Shown here: positions 5,029 through 5,493 of the stretch, in pieces
Layout: the number at the start of each line of letters is the position of its first letter
Numbering within the stretch: position 1 is the stretch's first letter
Assembly: GCA_002401215.1 (NCBI GenBank)
Contig: NVSL01000060.1
Coordinates: 8,076 to 13,568, forward strand
Direction: 5' to 3'
Length of the DNA: 5,493 nucleotides
Source: Flavobacteriaceae bacterium
GTDB taxonomy: Bacteria > Bacteroidota > Bacteroidia > Flavobacteriales > Flavobacteriaceae
Made by a program: the position numbers and the translations under genes
The notes under the pieces: model-generated
Database searches by the model: none
What the model was told of the DNA's origin: nothing
What the model saw: only the letters and a program-made list of their open reading frames with translations

Positions 5029-5493
5029 ATGAACTTAACTGTTGTAGGAACTGGTTATGTTGGCTTGGTTAGTGGAACTTGTTTTTCTGAAATGGGAAAC
5101 AAAGTAACCTGTATTGATGTTGATACATCAAAAATAGCAAAACTAGAAGAAGGGATTATTCCAATTTATGAACCAGGTTTAGAAGCCATGGTTTTGAAAA
5201 ATCACAAACAAGGAAACTTAAATTTTAGCACAAATCTTTCTGATGGCTTATCAAAATGCGATGTCGTTTTCATCGCAGTAGGTACACCAATGGGCGAAGA
5301 TGGATCTGCAGATTTGCAATATGTTACTGCTGTTGCAAAACAGATTGGACAAGAAATGCAACAAAAATTAATTGTTGTTGATAAATCTACGGTTCCAGTT
5401 GGTACTGCTGATAAAGTGAAAGCTGCGATTGCCGAAGAACTCAAAAAAAGAAATGTGGATATTGAATTCCATGTGGTTTCTAATCCAGAATTT
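5029..5493 (+). CDS. ugd: UDP-glucose 6-dehydrogenase-type nucleotide-sugar dehydrogenase (5' part)
   Basis: This cytoplasmic NAD-dependent enzyme most likely oxidises UDP-glucose to UDP-glucuronate for capsule, exopolysaccharide or lipopolysaccharide sugars. Only the first 155 codons are in the window; relatives have roughly 430-470 residues. The N-terminal Rossmann domain is complete in its key parts: GTGYVG (7-12) for NAD, IDVD with D30 at the end of the second strand, PIYEPGL (45-51), AVGTP (83-87), STVPVGT (120-126) and SNPEF (151-155). The catalytic cysteine, expected near residue 260, lies beyond the window, so activity cannot be judged. UDP-ManNAc and UDP-GlcNAc dehydrogenases share the fold, but PIYEPGL with this STVPVGT context favours the UDP-glucose group. 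ATG 5029 begins directly at the first Rossmann strand. The gene has no evident link to the sulfur genes upstream. Confidence 0.92.
   Translation, partial: MNLTVVGTGYVGLVSGTCFSEMGNKVTCIDVDTSKIAKLEEGIIPIYEPGLEAMVLKNHKQGNLNFSTNLSDGLSKCDVVFIAVGTPMGEDGSADLQYVTAVAKQIGQEMQQKLIVVDKSTVPVGTADKVKAAIAEELKKRNVDIEFHVVSNPEF

Noticed and set aside
5202..5444. Minus-strand open frame of 80 codons opposite the sugar dehydrogenase gene.
   Set aside because: The plus strand encodes a clear Rossmann dehydrogenase here; the minus frame is a shadow.
1..5493. Possible mobile element, CRISPR array, tRNA or rRNA gene.
   Set aside because: No transposase, terminal repeats, regularly spaced repeats or recognisable RNA gene sequences were seen, and the composition looks even across the genes.

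Overview
The window looks like chromosomal DNA of a member of the Bacteroidota, most likely a flavobacterium. The sequence is AT-rich, intergenic spacers are A/T runs without clear Shine-Dalgarno sequences, candidate promoters fit the Bacteroidota -33 TTG / -7 TAnnTTTG pattern, and the proteins have a flavobacterial character. This is an inference from composition and protein style; no taxonomic marker gene is present.

Layout, all on the + strand: (1) 20-1738, a SulP-family anion transporter with a C-terminal STAS domain. (2) 1848-3269, a three-domain protein with an N-terminal metallo-beta-lactamase-fold persulfide dioxygenase, a central cysteine-less pseudo-rhodanese and a C-terminal active-type rhodanese, the architecture of Staphylococcus aureus CstB. 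It ends at a strong intrinsic terminator (3293-3315). (3) 3585-4865, a sulfide:quinone oxidoreductase of the type that includes human SQOR, followed by a second intrinsic terminator (4888-4921). (4) 5029 to the window end, the first 155 codons of a UDP-glucose 6-dehydrogenase-type enzyme, which probably starts an unrelated envelope-polysaccharide locus.

The first three genes read as a compact sulfide-oxidation and detoxification module. The oxidoreductase takes sulfide to the persulfide level and passes electrons to the quinone pool. The CstB-like protein oxidises the persulfide sulfur to sulfite and can combine sulfite with a further persulfide to give thiosulfate. The SulP protein could move an oxyanion substrate or product (sulfate, sulfite or thiosulfate) across the inner membrane; that last role is inferred only from position.

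The most interesting non-coding signal is a near-identical palindrome, TTGTAAC-N4-GTTACT, upstream of both the CstB-like gene (1761-1777) and the oxidoreductase gene (3363-3379). Its geometry is that of a Crp/Fnr-family operator. Each copy is followed by a matching AGTA(G/C)CTTTA -7 candidate, at distances that would place the operators near -41.5 and near -70. This suggests that one Crp/Fnr-type activator, not encoded in this window, controls the two genes as separate transcription units. The oxidoreductase gene also has an unusually long predicted leader (about 140 nt) with possible alternative hairpins and a 16-codon ORF of doubtful reality.
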